Source: Chitinophagaceae bacterium (GTDB taxonomy: Bacteria > Bacteroidota > Bacteroidia > Chitinophagales > Chitinophagaceae). Taken from it: a stretch of 35,910 nt of DNA. The stretch spans positions 1-35,910 of the forward strand of contig SAIX01000090.1 of assembly GCA_004028765.1 (NCBI GenBank), read 5' to 3'. The translations under genes were made by a program, and so were the position numbers. This document shows, in pieces, positions 23,402 through 31,341 of this stretch; the first letter of the stretch is position 1; every line of letters starts with the position of its first letter. A model generated the notes under the pieces. It was not told the origin of the DNA. It did not search any database and was given only the letters and a program-made list of their open reading frames with translations.

Positions 23402-24475
23402 TTAATTGAATTGCTTTCTTTTCCTGATCCATAAAGCAAAACCGGTGATGCTTAGCAAGGCCCCGGATAACCCGAAAATGGCATAGAAAATTTTTACACC
23501 CCAGCCGCCATACCTGCCGTAATGGATCTGTGCGTTGATGATATCGCGGCGGTTTTCGGGGACGATATCGGTAACAAATGCTGTTTTTTTAATGCTGCCG
23601 GTGCTGTCTAAAAAAACAGCATCCGCATATTTGCGGGAATGAATAAACGAATTGGTGGAACGGCTGCCATACAAAGCGGTGCTGCCTTGTTTTGACCCGC
23701 TAAAATAAATTACATAAGGTGTGAAGGCCGGGTGTACCTGGTGCAGGTTTTGCAAAGCACTGTCGAACGAGAAAAAAAGAGCAGGGGAGGTATGGATGGT
23801 TCTGGTATAACTGAAAGCAGGCCCGTAAAAATCTTTTTTGAAAACATAGCGTTGCATCCATACACCGGTGATGCCGATCACGAGGTTGAACAGCAAAGCC
23901 CATACCCCGATCAGTTGGTGAAGGTTCTGCCTGCGGAAAACAGCTCTCTGAAAACAGATGACCGCCCATATATTTTTGCGATATAAAAAAATACCACTCA
24001 GGAGGCTGATAAGAAAAATAACACCCAGAACACCCAACAACCATTCGCCTTTCTTTTTCAAGTGAAAGGAATTGTGAAAGGCAGTAAGCCAGGCCATAAA
24101 ATTATTCCGGATATCTTTAGTACCGCCTCTTTGCCAGAGAAACTCACCGGTTACCGGGTGCAGAAATACCTGCAGCGATTGTTCCCCGTTACGGTAGGAA
24201 GAATCATACAGCGAAAAAATATAAGGGCTCTGTTTGTCTTCCGGCAGCAGGCAACTGCTGATCTGTGCTTTGGGAAATTGTATTTGCAGCAGCCGGTAAG
24301 CACTGTCTATGGTGAGGATGGGTTTGTTAGCCGGATTGTGAATAGCAGGGAACTGCATGCGATCTATCTCTTCATGAAAAACCAATAATGCACCCGATAG
24401 TGACATCAGTAAAATAAACACACCGGATATAAGCCCTGCAAAGGAATGGATCCTGTATAAAAAATTTTTGCTCAT
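23402..24475 (-). CDS. PepSY-associated transmembrane protein
   Basis: A 357-residue inner-membrane protein with about four helices. The first helix has the family opening RIHSFAGLISGVFILLMSLSGALLVFHEEID, the second follows FHNSFHLKKKGEWLLGVLGVIFLISLLSGIFLYRK, the third has NLHQLIGVWALLFNLVIGITGVWM, and the last is near the C-terminus (ALLSITGFALWIRKRK). The conserved histidines at helix starts are typical. Members often accompany TonB-dependent siderophore receptors and are thought to act as iron reductases, but no receptor is seen here. A TAGATTTG -7 box lies just upstream. Confidence 0.85.
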   Translation of the reverse strand: MSKNFLYRIHSFAGLISGVFILLMSLSGALLVFHEEIDRMQFPAIHNPANKPILTIDSAYRLLQIQFPKAQISSCLLPEDKQSPYIFSLYDSSYRNGEQSLQVFLHPVTGEFLWQRGGTKDIRNNFMAWLTAFHNSFHLKKKGEWLLGVLGVIFLISLLSGIFLYRKNIWAVICFQRAVFRRQNLHQLIGVWALLFNLVIGITGVWMQRYVFKKDFYGPAFSYTRTIHTSPALFFSFDSALQNLHQVHPAFTPYVIYFSGSKQGSTALYGSRSTNSFIHSRKYADAVFLDSTGSIKKTAFVTDIVPENRRDIINAQIHYGRYGGWGVKIFYAIFGLSGALLSITGFALWIRKRKQFN

Positions 24476-24492
24476 TTGGTTTGATAAGGCTT

Positions 24493-24500
24493 CAAATCTA
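24493..24500 (-). promoter_or_regulatory. Candidate -7 box for the PepSY gene
   Basis: TAGATTTG on the minus strand matches TAnnTTTG and lies 17 nt before the ATG at 24475. No TTG is visible at the exact -33 distance. Confidence 0.45.
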
Positions 24501-24550
24501 AGCCTTCCCCAACCAGTGACCGTTTTTTCCGGATCGTTGTTGAAAAAATC

Positions 24551-26044
24551 TTACCAGGTTTTTTTCAATGCGTATTGTTTAGCGTATTGCAAAGTATTGC
24601 CGGCATCGACCCTGATTTTTTGAAAAGGTTTTTTGGGAAAGAAAAGATCTGTCATCACTACCGTTCCTTCATCAGCAAATAATTCCACCGAAGAACGGTC
24701 GATAAAGATCCTGCATTTTACAAGCGGCTTATCCAATATACGGGCCGCTGTATGCAATGCAGCAAAGCTTTTGTGAAAAGCAGTTCCCTGTAAATTCCTC
24801 CGGTCGATATAAAACTGTTTTTTTTCGGTGTTGTACCCGATACGGATCGTTTCATTGGTATCATTTACCAACTCCACAGCGATATCTTGCTTCCCGGTTT
24901 TTGAGAGATCAAAAACCAGTTCCAGCTCTGCAAGGTCTGCAGGATACAATTGATCTGAAGCTAAAATGGCTCCATCCCCTTTTCGCAATCCGATTGTTTC
25001 GGCAGCAGGCTTTGTAATTAAACGATAATGATCATTGATCTTTTGTAGCGATAATTCCCTGGGTAAGGTCATAGCACTTCGCCAGGGGTTTGTAGGCACC
25101 ACCTGTGCATACTGCCAGTTACTCATCCAGCCGATAAATAAGCGCCTCTTGCCTGTATTATCCCAGGTAACACCCGCATAATTATCCGTTCCATGATCGA
25201 GCCAGTAAATCGTATCTGCGGGGTTATCGTTGTGAAAATTCTTCCCGTCAAATTCACCGATAAAATATTGTGTACCGCTACCCCCGTTCACGGCGCCATT
25301 GCCGATGCTTACCAGTAATACCCATTTATGGGTGCCTTCTGCCGTGCTGAGCTCAAACAGGTCGGGGCATTCCCAAACACCGCCATGGCTCCCTTCTTTT
25401 TTTCCAAAGCTGCCCGTGTATTCCCATTTTTTCAGATCAGGTGAACGATAAAAACGAACTTCATCCCCTGCAGCCATCGTAAGTATCCAATGTTTTGATG
25501 CCGCATGCCAGCTGACTTTCGGATCGCGGAAATCGCGAAGCCCCGGATTTTTGATCACTGGATTGCCACTGTATTTTTCCCAGTGCATGCCGCCGTCGGT
25601 GCTGTAAGCCATGCCCTGTGTCTGGAAATCGTTTCTGCCCGATTTTTCGCCAGCCATATCGTGATAAGTGAATGTGGCCACGATCGGCTTTTCATTTCCT
25701 TTTTGCAGGCCAGAACTGTTTTGCGCATCCACAACGGCACTGCCTGAAAAAATCAAACCCAACGAATCAGGATATAAAGCAACCGGAAGATGTTGCCAGT
25801 GCAAAAGATCTTTGCTGATGGCGTGCCCCCAATGCATCGGACCCCAAACGGTACTGTCGGGATAATATTGATAGAAGAGATGGTAATTCCCTTTATAATA
25901 CACAAGCCCGTTTGGGTCGTTCATCCAATGTGCAGGAGGAGAAAAATGAAATTGCGGGCGATAAGGTTCATCATATTTCTCCTGTGCAGATGCGCAAAAG
26001 GAAACAGTCAGATAAAAAAATAAATGGGCTATATTTTTTCGCAT
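24551..26044 (-). CDS. Glycoside hydrolase family 32 (levanase/inulinase/invertase-like), exported
   Basis: A 497-residue protein with a signal peptide (residues 1-20). The GH32 motifs are all present: WMNDPNG with the nucleophile Asp43, FRDPK (RDP at 173-175, transition-state stabiliser) and WECPDLF with the acid/base Glu225. The five-bladed propeller is followed by a C-terminal beta-sandwich (about 350-497, with IFIDRSSVELFADEG). It hydrolyses beta-fructosides such as sucrose, inulin or levan. The length is usual for single-module enzymes. No SusC/SusD or fructokinase genes are beside it, so its substrate supply is unclear. Confidence 0.92.
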   Translation of the reverse strand: MRKNIAHLFFYLTVSFCASAQEKYDEPYRPQFHFSPPAHWMNDPNGLVYYKGNYHLFYQYYPDSTVWGPMHWGHAISKDLLHWQHLPVALYPDSLGLIFSGSAVVDAQNSSGLQKGNEKPIVATFTYHDMAGEKSGRNDFQTQGMAYSTDGGMHWEKYSGNPVIKNPGLRDFRDPKVSWHAASKHWILTMAAGDEVRFYRSPDLKKWEYTGSFGKKEGSHGGVWECPDLFELSTAEGTHKWVLLVSIGNGAVNGGSGTQYFIGEFDGKNFHNDNPADTIYWLDHGTDNYAGVTWDNTGKRRLFIGWMSNWQYAQVVPTNPWRSAMTLPRELSLQKINDHYRLITKPAAETIGLRKGDGAILASDQLYPADLAELELVFDLSKTGKQDIAVELVNDTNETIRIGYNTEKKQFYIDRRNLQGTAFHKSFAALHTAARILDKPLVKCRIFIDRSSVELFADEGTVVMTDLFFPKKPFQKIRVDAGNTLQYAKQYALKKTW

Positions 26045-26174
26045 AAATAAATGATAATGCAGTGACCGGGCTATGCAGATACAATTTATAAAACGGTAAT
26101 GCCGGAGGAATGATTTCCTGTAATGGCGATTTTTGGCATTGTTTTTTCCAGACGAAAACTTTTGTGCCCCTCAT

Positions 26175-26714
26175 TTAACTTTTCCCCTGTGCTTCCTTCA
26201 CCGAATCCAGGTAAGCCGAACTGCCCCCTTTCGGAATGCTGAGCGATTGCCAGCCCCCGTTTTTAGCCAGCCTGCCCAGGTAAACAATTTGCCCGACATG
26301 GTAGGGATAATGTGCCAGCTGGCGGAGAATGGCATCATATACTTTTAAAGGCTCGGTGCGAATGGTCACGGTTTTTTCAAGGTCGCCGGGCTGGAGGGCT
26401 TCCAGTGTATCCAGCATGCATTTCCATCCTTGCTCCCAAAAGGAAACGAGATCTGCGCGGCTGCATTGCATCGGTTCAAATTCCGCATCGCGCTTTCGCC
26501 ATTCTTTTTCCCCGTCTTCGGTTAAAAAATTGGTCCAGCGGCTCAGCATATTCCCATACAGGTGCTGGATGATGATGGCGATGCTGTTGCTTTCAGCAGA
26601 AGGCTGGTAAAAAAAAGCGGCATCATCGATCTGCGCAAAAGTTTTATCGCCCAGCTCTTTGTAATAACGGAACCTTTTGACGGCATCATTTAGGAAACCT
26701 GTTTCAAACGACAT
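26175..26714 (-). CDS. DinB-superfamily protein (DUF1572)
   Basis: A 179-residue four-helix-bundle protein. The family is recognisable by the spaced histidines of the metal site: SIAIIIQHLYGNMLSRWTNFLTEDGEKEWRKRDAEF in the first half and LRQLAHYPYHVGQIVYLGRL in the second. DUF1572/DinB-like proteins are often thiol-dependent metalloenzymes (bacillithiol or mycothiol S-transferase-like) but the activity of this subgroup is unknown. It lies in a run of minus-strand genes with a 75-bp gap to the upstream gamma-glutamyltransferase gene and a 130-bp gap to the GH32 gene, in which I see no strong signal. Confidence 0.82.
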   Translation of the reverse strand: MSFETGFLNDAVKRFRYYKELGDKTFAQIDDAAFFYQPSAESNSIAIIIQHLYGNMLSRWTNFLTEDGEKEWRKRDAEFEPMQCSRADLVSFWEQGWKCMLDTLEALQPGDLEKTVTIRTEPLKVYDAILRQLAHYPYHVGQIVYLGRLAKNGGWQSLSIPKGGSSAYLDSVKEAQGKS

Positions 26715-26789
26715 AGATTTTTTTTTGAAAGAATAAAATCAACCTGGTACGCATTGCATGCGAAACCATTCATCCATCTCCCTGAATTT

Positions 26790-28514
26790 TTAAAATCCTG
26801 CAACAGAATCATCGCCACGTTTATCGGCAACGGTTTCTCTTTTGCCATTCGGAAGCACCCGTATGGCCTCTGTTCTGCCTATTGCTGCCCTTTCTGTTAT
26901 TTTATAGCCCATGGCCTGCAACATTTTTTTTGTTTCAGGATTAAAATCTTTTTCTACCGCCACTTCATCGGGTAACCACTGGTGATGAAATTTTGGTTGA
27001 TTCACTGCATCGTTTGCATTCATATTAAAATCCACTATGTTAACGATCGCCTGGTATACGGAAGTGGGAATGGTGGTACCTCCGGGTGTCCCTACCACTA
27101 CATAAGGTTTCTTATTTTTCAGCAGCAGGGAAGGTGTCATGGAACTCAGCATTCTCTTACCGGGTGCAATGGCATTGGCTTCTCCGCCAACAGCCCCATA
27201 CATATTGGGAACGCCGGGCTTTACACTGAAATCATCCATTTCATTATTCAGCAGAAAACCTGCACCGCCTACAACAGTGCGGCTGCCATAACCGCCGTTC
27301 AGTGTGGTGGTAACAGACACCATATTTCCCTCGGCGTCCATGATACTCAGGTGCGTGGTTTCTTCACTTTCTTTAATGGTTCCGGCTTTCACTTCTTTGC
27401 TTGACCCCGCTTTATCGGGATTATAATCTGCCATCCTTTGCTGTACATAGGCATCACTCATCAACGTTTTTACGGGCACTTTGAAAAAGTCAGGATCGCC
27501 CATAAACTCTGCACGGTCGGCATAGGCACGACGTTCGGCTTCAACCATTAACTGAACAGATTTCGGTGTTTGAAAACCATAGCTCCCCACCGGGTATTTT
27601 TCAATCATTTTCAGCATTTGTGCAATCAGAAGCCCGCCGCTGCTAGGCGGTGCGAAACTGATTACCTGGTGGCCGCGGTATTCAAATTCAAGGGGTGTTC
27701 TCAGTTTTGCAGTATAATTTTTTAAATCATCCAGTGAAATGATTCCGTTGCCGCGCTGCATTTCCTCCACGATCAGTTTTGCAGTTTCGCCCTCATAAAA
27801 ACCCATAGCGCCGTTTTTCTGGATGCGCTTCAGTGTTGCTGCCATTTCTTTCTGGATAAGTGTATCCCCCGCTTTCCATTTTGTTTCTTTTACAAAAGCC
27901 GTGGGCCTGGTGCTGTATTTGAGAAACGATTCGCGGGTCCCATTTAAACTGGATGCTTCTCTTTCTGTGATTACAAACCCTTTTTCCGCGATATCGATGG
28001 CTGGTTGAATCAACTGTGCAAACGGAAGCTTTGCATAAGGCATGGTAGCAAATAACCCGGCGATGGTTCCGGGAACACCGGATGCAAGGTGCCCGGCCAT
28101 TGAAAGCCCTTGCTGCACATTCCCGTTTTTGTCGAGGTACATATCCCTGCCCGCTTTTTCGGGTGCGGCTTCCCGGTAATCGATACCAATCAGTTCACCG
28201 GAACTTTTTCTGGCCAGCAGAAAACCGCCACCACCAATATTGCCCGCGCCGGGATACACCACTGCCAGCGTAAGTTGCGTTGCAATAGCAGCATCAAAAG
28301 CATTGCCCCCTTTTTTCATCATGGCTGCGCCCACCATACTGGCCAACGGATGGGCACTGCTCACAGAAGCTTTGCTGAATTCAGCATTTTTTACGATCTG
28401 GTAATGATAAGGGTCGATCGCTTTGCCCGGACCAACCATAGAAGGAACGGATTGTGCAGGTACCACAAGGGCCAGCAGCAGGCTGCAGCCAAATAAGGGA
28501 ATGATTTTTCTCAT
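26790..28514 (-). CDS. ggt: Gamma-glutamyltransferase, exported
   Basis: A 574-residue precursor with a signal peptide (residues 1-20, ending VVPAQ). The autocleavage site and nucleophile is Thr386 in ESEETTHLSIMDAEGNMVSV, so the large subunit ends at about 385 and the small subunit begins with TTHLS. Substrate-binding stretches are GYGSRTVV and the late MLSSMTPSLLLKNKKP. It hydrolyses or transfers the gamma-glutamyl group of glutathione and similar peptides in the periplasm. Length is as expected. It is divergent from the M14 peptidase gene; both promoters must lie in 28515-28637. Confidence 0.93.
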   Translation of the reverse strand: MRKIIPLFGCSLLLALVVPAQSVPSMVGPGKAIDPYHYQIVKNAEFSKASVSSAHPLASMVGAAMMKKGGNAFDAAIATQLTLAVVYPGAGNIGGGGFLLARKSSGELIGIDYREAAPEKAGRDMYLDKNGNVQQGLSMAGHLASGVPGTIAGLFATMPYAKLPFAQLIQPAIDIAEKGFVITEREASSLNGTRESFLKYSTRPTAFVKETKWKAGDTLIQKEMAATLKRIQKNGAMGFYEGETAKLIVEEMQRGNGIISLDDLKNYTAKLRTPLEFEYRGHQVISFAPPSSGGLLIAQMLKMIEKYPVGSYGFQTPKSVQLMVEAERRAYADRAEFMGDPDFFKVPVKTLMSDAYVQQRMADYNPDKAGSSKEVKAGTIKESEETTHLSIMDAEGNMVSVTTTLNGGYGSRTVVGGAGFLLNNEMDDFSVKPGVPNMYGAVGGEANAIAPGKRMLSSMTPSLLLKNKKPYVVVGTPGGTTIPTSVYQAIVNIVDFNMNANDAVNQPKFHHQWLPDEVAVEKDFNPETKKMLQAMGYKITERAAIGRTEAIRVLPNGKRETVADKRGDDSVAGF

Positions 28515-28518
28515 GAGA

Positions 28519-28526
28519 GAAAATTA
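28519..28526 (-). promoter_or_regulatory. Weak candidate -7 box for ggt
   Basis: On the minus strand this reads TAATTTTC, one base from TAnnTTTG, and ends four bases before the ATG at 28514, which would make the message nearly leaderless. The rest of the divergent spacer to 28637 has no clear signal; two heptamers (CATTCAC, CATTCAT) lie near 28614-28627. Confidence 0.3.
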
Positions 28527-28637
28527 CATCTTTTTATCAGATAGCGCACAGGCCGGGCATCCTGTGTAAAAAAAATCCGGATGGAATATTCGCTGGCAAT
28601 GATTCTTGCCTACATTCACCATTCATTTTTATATGAT

Positions 28638-31136
28638 ATGAAAAGAGCCTTATCCTTCATCATCCTGTTTTTTTGTGTCGCCGTTTCACAGGCGCAGGGT
28701 TTGCAGAGCCCCGAACAATACCTGGGATACCCATTGGGTAGCCGCTACACGCGTCACTACAAAGTGGTGGAATATTTTAAAGCCGTGGCACAGGCGAAAC
28801 CGGATATGGTGAAACTGGAGAAATACGGAGAAACCAATGAAGGCCGTGAACTGCTGCTTACGTTTATTGCAACGCCACAGAACTTACAAAAACTGGAAAC
28901 CATCCGCAATAACAATATCGGTTTAACCGGTATTGGCGGCAATACATCCGGAACTGTTGAAAATGCACCGGCCATCGTTTGGCTCAGTTACAATGTGCAT
29001 GGTAATGAAACTTCGTCCTCCGAAGCTGCCATGCTTACCCTGTTTGCATTGACCGATCCCAACAATGCACAAACAAAAGAGTGGTTACAGAATACCGTAG
29101 TTGTGATCGATCCCTGTATCAATCCCGATGGTCGTGACAGGTATGTAAACTGGTTCAACAGCATGGTGGGTACCCATTACAATCCTGACCCTATTGCGCG
29201 CGAACACAGCGAACCCTGGCCCGGCGGCAGGACCAATCATTATAATTTCGACCTCAACCGCGACTGGGCCTGGCAAACACAGGTGGAGAGCCAGCAGCGG
29301 ATGAAAAAATACAACCAGTGGATGCCGCAGGTGCATGTGGATTTTCATGAACAGGGTATTAATGAACCCTATTATTTTGCACCGGCTGCTGATCCCTATC
29401 ATGAAGTGATCACTCCCTGGCAAAAAGATTTCCAGGTGATGATCGGAAAAAACAACGCGAAATATTTTGATAAGAACGGGTGGCTGTTTTTCACCAAAGA
29501 ACGTTTTGATCTTTTATATCCGTCTTATGGCGATACTTACCCGGTTTACAATGGCGCCATCGGTATGACTTTTGAACAGGGTGGCGGCCCGAGGGGCGGA
29601 TTGGGTGTGATCAATGAAGACAAAGACACACTTACTCTGCTCGACCGGCTCACGCATCATTATACAACCGGTTTATCAACCATTGAAACCGCTTCTAAAA
29701 ACCGGCAGAAATTACTGGAAGAATTCAAAAAATATTTCGACGACAGCCGCAATGCAAAATCAGCAGACTATAAAACCTATGTGCTCACTTCAAAGGATGC
29801 CAACAAGATCAAAGCGGTTGAAAAACTGCTGGACCAGAACGGCATTGAATACGGTCGTTTGACCAATAAAAATTTCCGCGGTATGAATTATATCACCGGA
29901 AAAGAAGATGCATATGGGGATGAAGGTTTTCATGTAGCCATCAGTGCTTACCAGCCCCGCTCGGTCATGGCCCGCGTATTGCTGGAACCCAAAACAGTGG
30001 TAACGGATTCCAACACCTATGATATCACTGCATGGTCCGTGCCTTATGCGTATGGTGTGAAAGGATACGCAGTGAAAGAAAAACTGGAAATTACAAAAGC
30101 CGTGAACCTGATGGGCGTGCTGAATGAGGCGAGGTCCTCTTACGGGGTATTGATCCCTTATCAATCGCTGAATGCAGCAAAAGCCATGGGTTATCTTTTG
30201 CAGAACGGGATCAAAGTGCGCTTCGCGGAAAAACCATTCACCTATAACGGAAAAAATTTTGACAGAGGCACCCTCATCATTTTAAAAACCAGTAACCCTG
30301 CAAACTGGAATGATGTTGCCAATGAAGCCTGTAAAAAATACAACCTGCAACCTGTAGCTGTTGAAACGGGTTTTATGGATAAGGGAGCAGATTTTGGTTC
30401 GCCCGATGTGAAGATCATCAACAGCGCGCTGAAAGTGGCATTGATTACGGGTGAGCAAACATCTTCCGGTGGCGCAGGCGAGGTTTGGCATTTCTTTGAA
30501 AAACAACTTGAGTATCCCATTACACTGATCAACGCAGCGGATATGGGCCGGGCCAATTTTAAAAATTTTGATGTACTGATATTACCCGACGGTAATTACC
30601 GTTCACTGGGTGATAAAACCACCACGGATAAACTGAAAGATTTTGTACGCAGTGGCGGCAAACTGATTGCGATTGATAATGCTGTTTCCATTATGGCCGG
30701 GGCAGATTGGGGCATCAAGATCAAAGAAGACAAATCGGAAGATAAAACCGAATACGCCGCACTGAAAAAATATGGCGACAGGGAGAGCCAGTCACTCACG
30801 AATTCCATTCCAGGCGCCATCTACAGGCTGGATGTAGATAATACGCATCCGCTTGCGTTCGGGTACCCTGATTATTATTTCACACTGAAACAGGACAATA
30901 CCGTTTTTGAATTCCTGAAAGATGGATGGAATGTCGGCGTGATGAAAAAAGATGCCTATGTAGCTGGTTTTGCCGGGAGCAAACTCAAAGCAAAATTAAA
31001 AGACGGGATCGTATTCGGCGTCCAGGATATCGGCGCCGGTAATGTGATCTATTTCACCGAAGATCCGCTGTTCCGTAATTTCTGGGAGAACGGAAAACTG
31101 TTGTTTTGCAATGCGGTGTTTTTGGTGGGACAATAA
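28638..31136 (+). CDS. M14-family zinc carboxypeptidase with C-terminal GATase1-like domain, exported
   Basis: An 832-residue protein. I start at the ATG at 28638, which gives the signal peptide MKRALSFIILFFCVAVSQAQ; the frame extends to 28581 but that part is not signal-like. Zinc ligands are His121 and Glu124 in VHGNE and His237 in VDFHEQG. The catalytic glutamate is probably Glu313 in MTFEQGGG. The N-terminal 350 residues are the peptidase. The region from about residue 595 has a Rossmann-like, GATase1/DJ-1-type pattern (VALITGEQTSSGG, FDVLILPDGNY, FVRSGGKLIAIDNA). It is probably periplasmic. The 188-bp spacer to the PIG-L gene is largely a heptamer array. Confidence 0.87.
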   Translation: MKRALSFIILFFCVAVSQAQGLQSPEQYLGYPLGSRYTRHYKVVEYFKAVAQAKPDMVKLEKYGETNEGRELLLTFIATPQNLQKLETIRNNNIGLTGIGGNTSGTVENAPAIVWLSYNVHGNETSSSEAAMLTLFALTDPNNAQTKEWLQNTVVVIDPCINPDGRDRYVNWFNSMVGTHYNPDPIAREHSEPWPGGRTNHYNFDLNRDWAWQTQVESQQRMKKYNQWMPQVHVDFHEQGINEPYYFAPAADPYHEVITPWQKDFQVMIGKNNAKYFDKNGWLFFTKERFDLLYPSYGDTYPVYNGAIGMTFEQGGGPRGGLGVINEDKDTLTLLDRLTHHYTTGLSTIETASKNRQKLLEEFKKYFDDSRNAKSADYKTYVLTSKDANKIKAVEKLLDQNGIEYGRLTNKNFRGMNYITGKEDAYGDEGFHVAISAYQPRSVMARVLLEPKTVVTDSNTYDITAWSVPYAYGVKGYAVKEKLEITKAVNLMGVLNEARSSYGVLIPYQSLNAAKAMGYLLQNGIKVRFAEKPFTYNGKNFDRGTLIILKTSNPANWNDVANEACKKYNLQPVAVETGFMDKGADFGSPDVKIINSALKVALITGEQTSSGGAGEVWHFFEKQLEYPITLINAADMGRANFKNFDVLILPDGNYRSLGDKTTTDKLKDFVRSGGKLIAIDNAVSIMAGADWGIKIKEDKSEDKTEYAALKKYGDRESQSLTNSIPGAIYRLDVDNTHPLAFGYPDYYFTLKQDNTVFEFLKDGWNVGVMKKDAYVAGFAGSKLKAKLKDGIVFGVQDIGAGNVIYFTEDPLFRNFWENGKLLFCNAVFLVGQ

Positions 31137-31148
31137 GGGGATTTTACC

Positions 31149-31267
31149 GTGAATCGTCAATGGTGAATGGTGAATGGTGAGTGGTGAGTTGTGAGTTCAA
31201 TGAACCATCAGCCATGAACTATGAGCCATGAACCATGAACTATGAGCTATACCCCATGAACCAACCT
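31149..31267. repeat. Longest heptamer array: 17 units in unbroken 7-nt phase
   Basis: From 31149 the sequence divides without a gap into 17 heptamers. The first seven are GTGAATC, GTCAATG, GTGAATG (twice), GTGAGTG and GTGAGTT (twice). After CAATGAA the unit changes to CCATGAA and CTATGAG types, ending CCATGAA, CCAACCT. The phase is kept across the change of unit. The second half holds an ATG in most units, in rotating frames, making short overlapping mini-ORFs such as 31214-31231 and 31228-31245. It lies 12 bp after the M14 stop and before the PIG-L gene. Confidence 0.9.
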
Positions 31268-31341
31268 ACCCGTAATTTGTTGAACGGTTCAGCGGTATGG
31301 GTAACTAAAAGTAATTTCGGAAAATGCATCAACCACGAAAT

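Noticed and set aside
31149..31267. Possible CRISPR array
   Set aside because: The repeat unit is 7 nt with no spacers between units and no cas genes are present.
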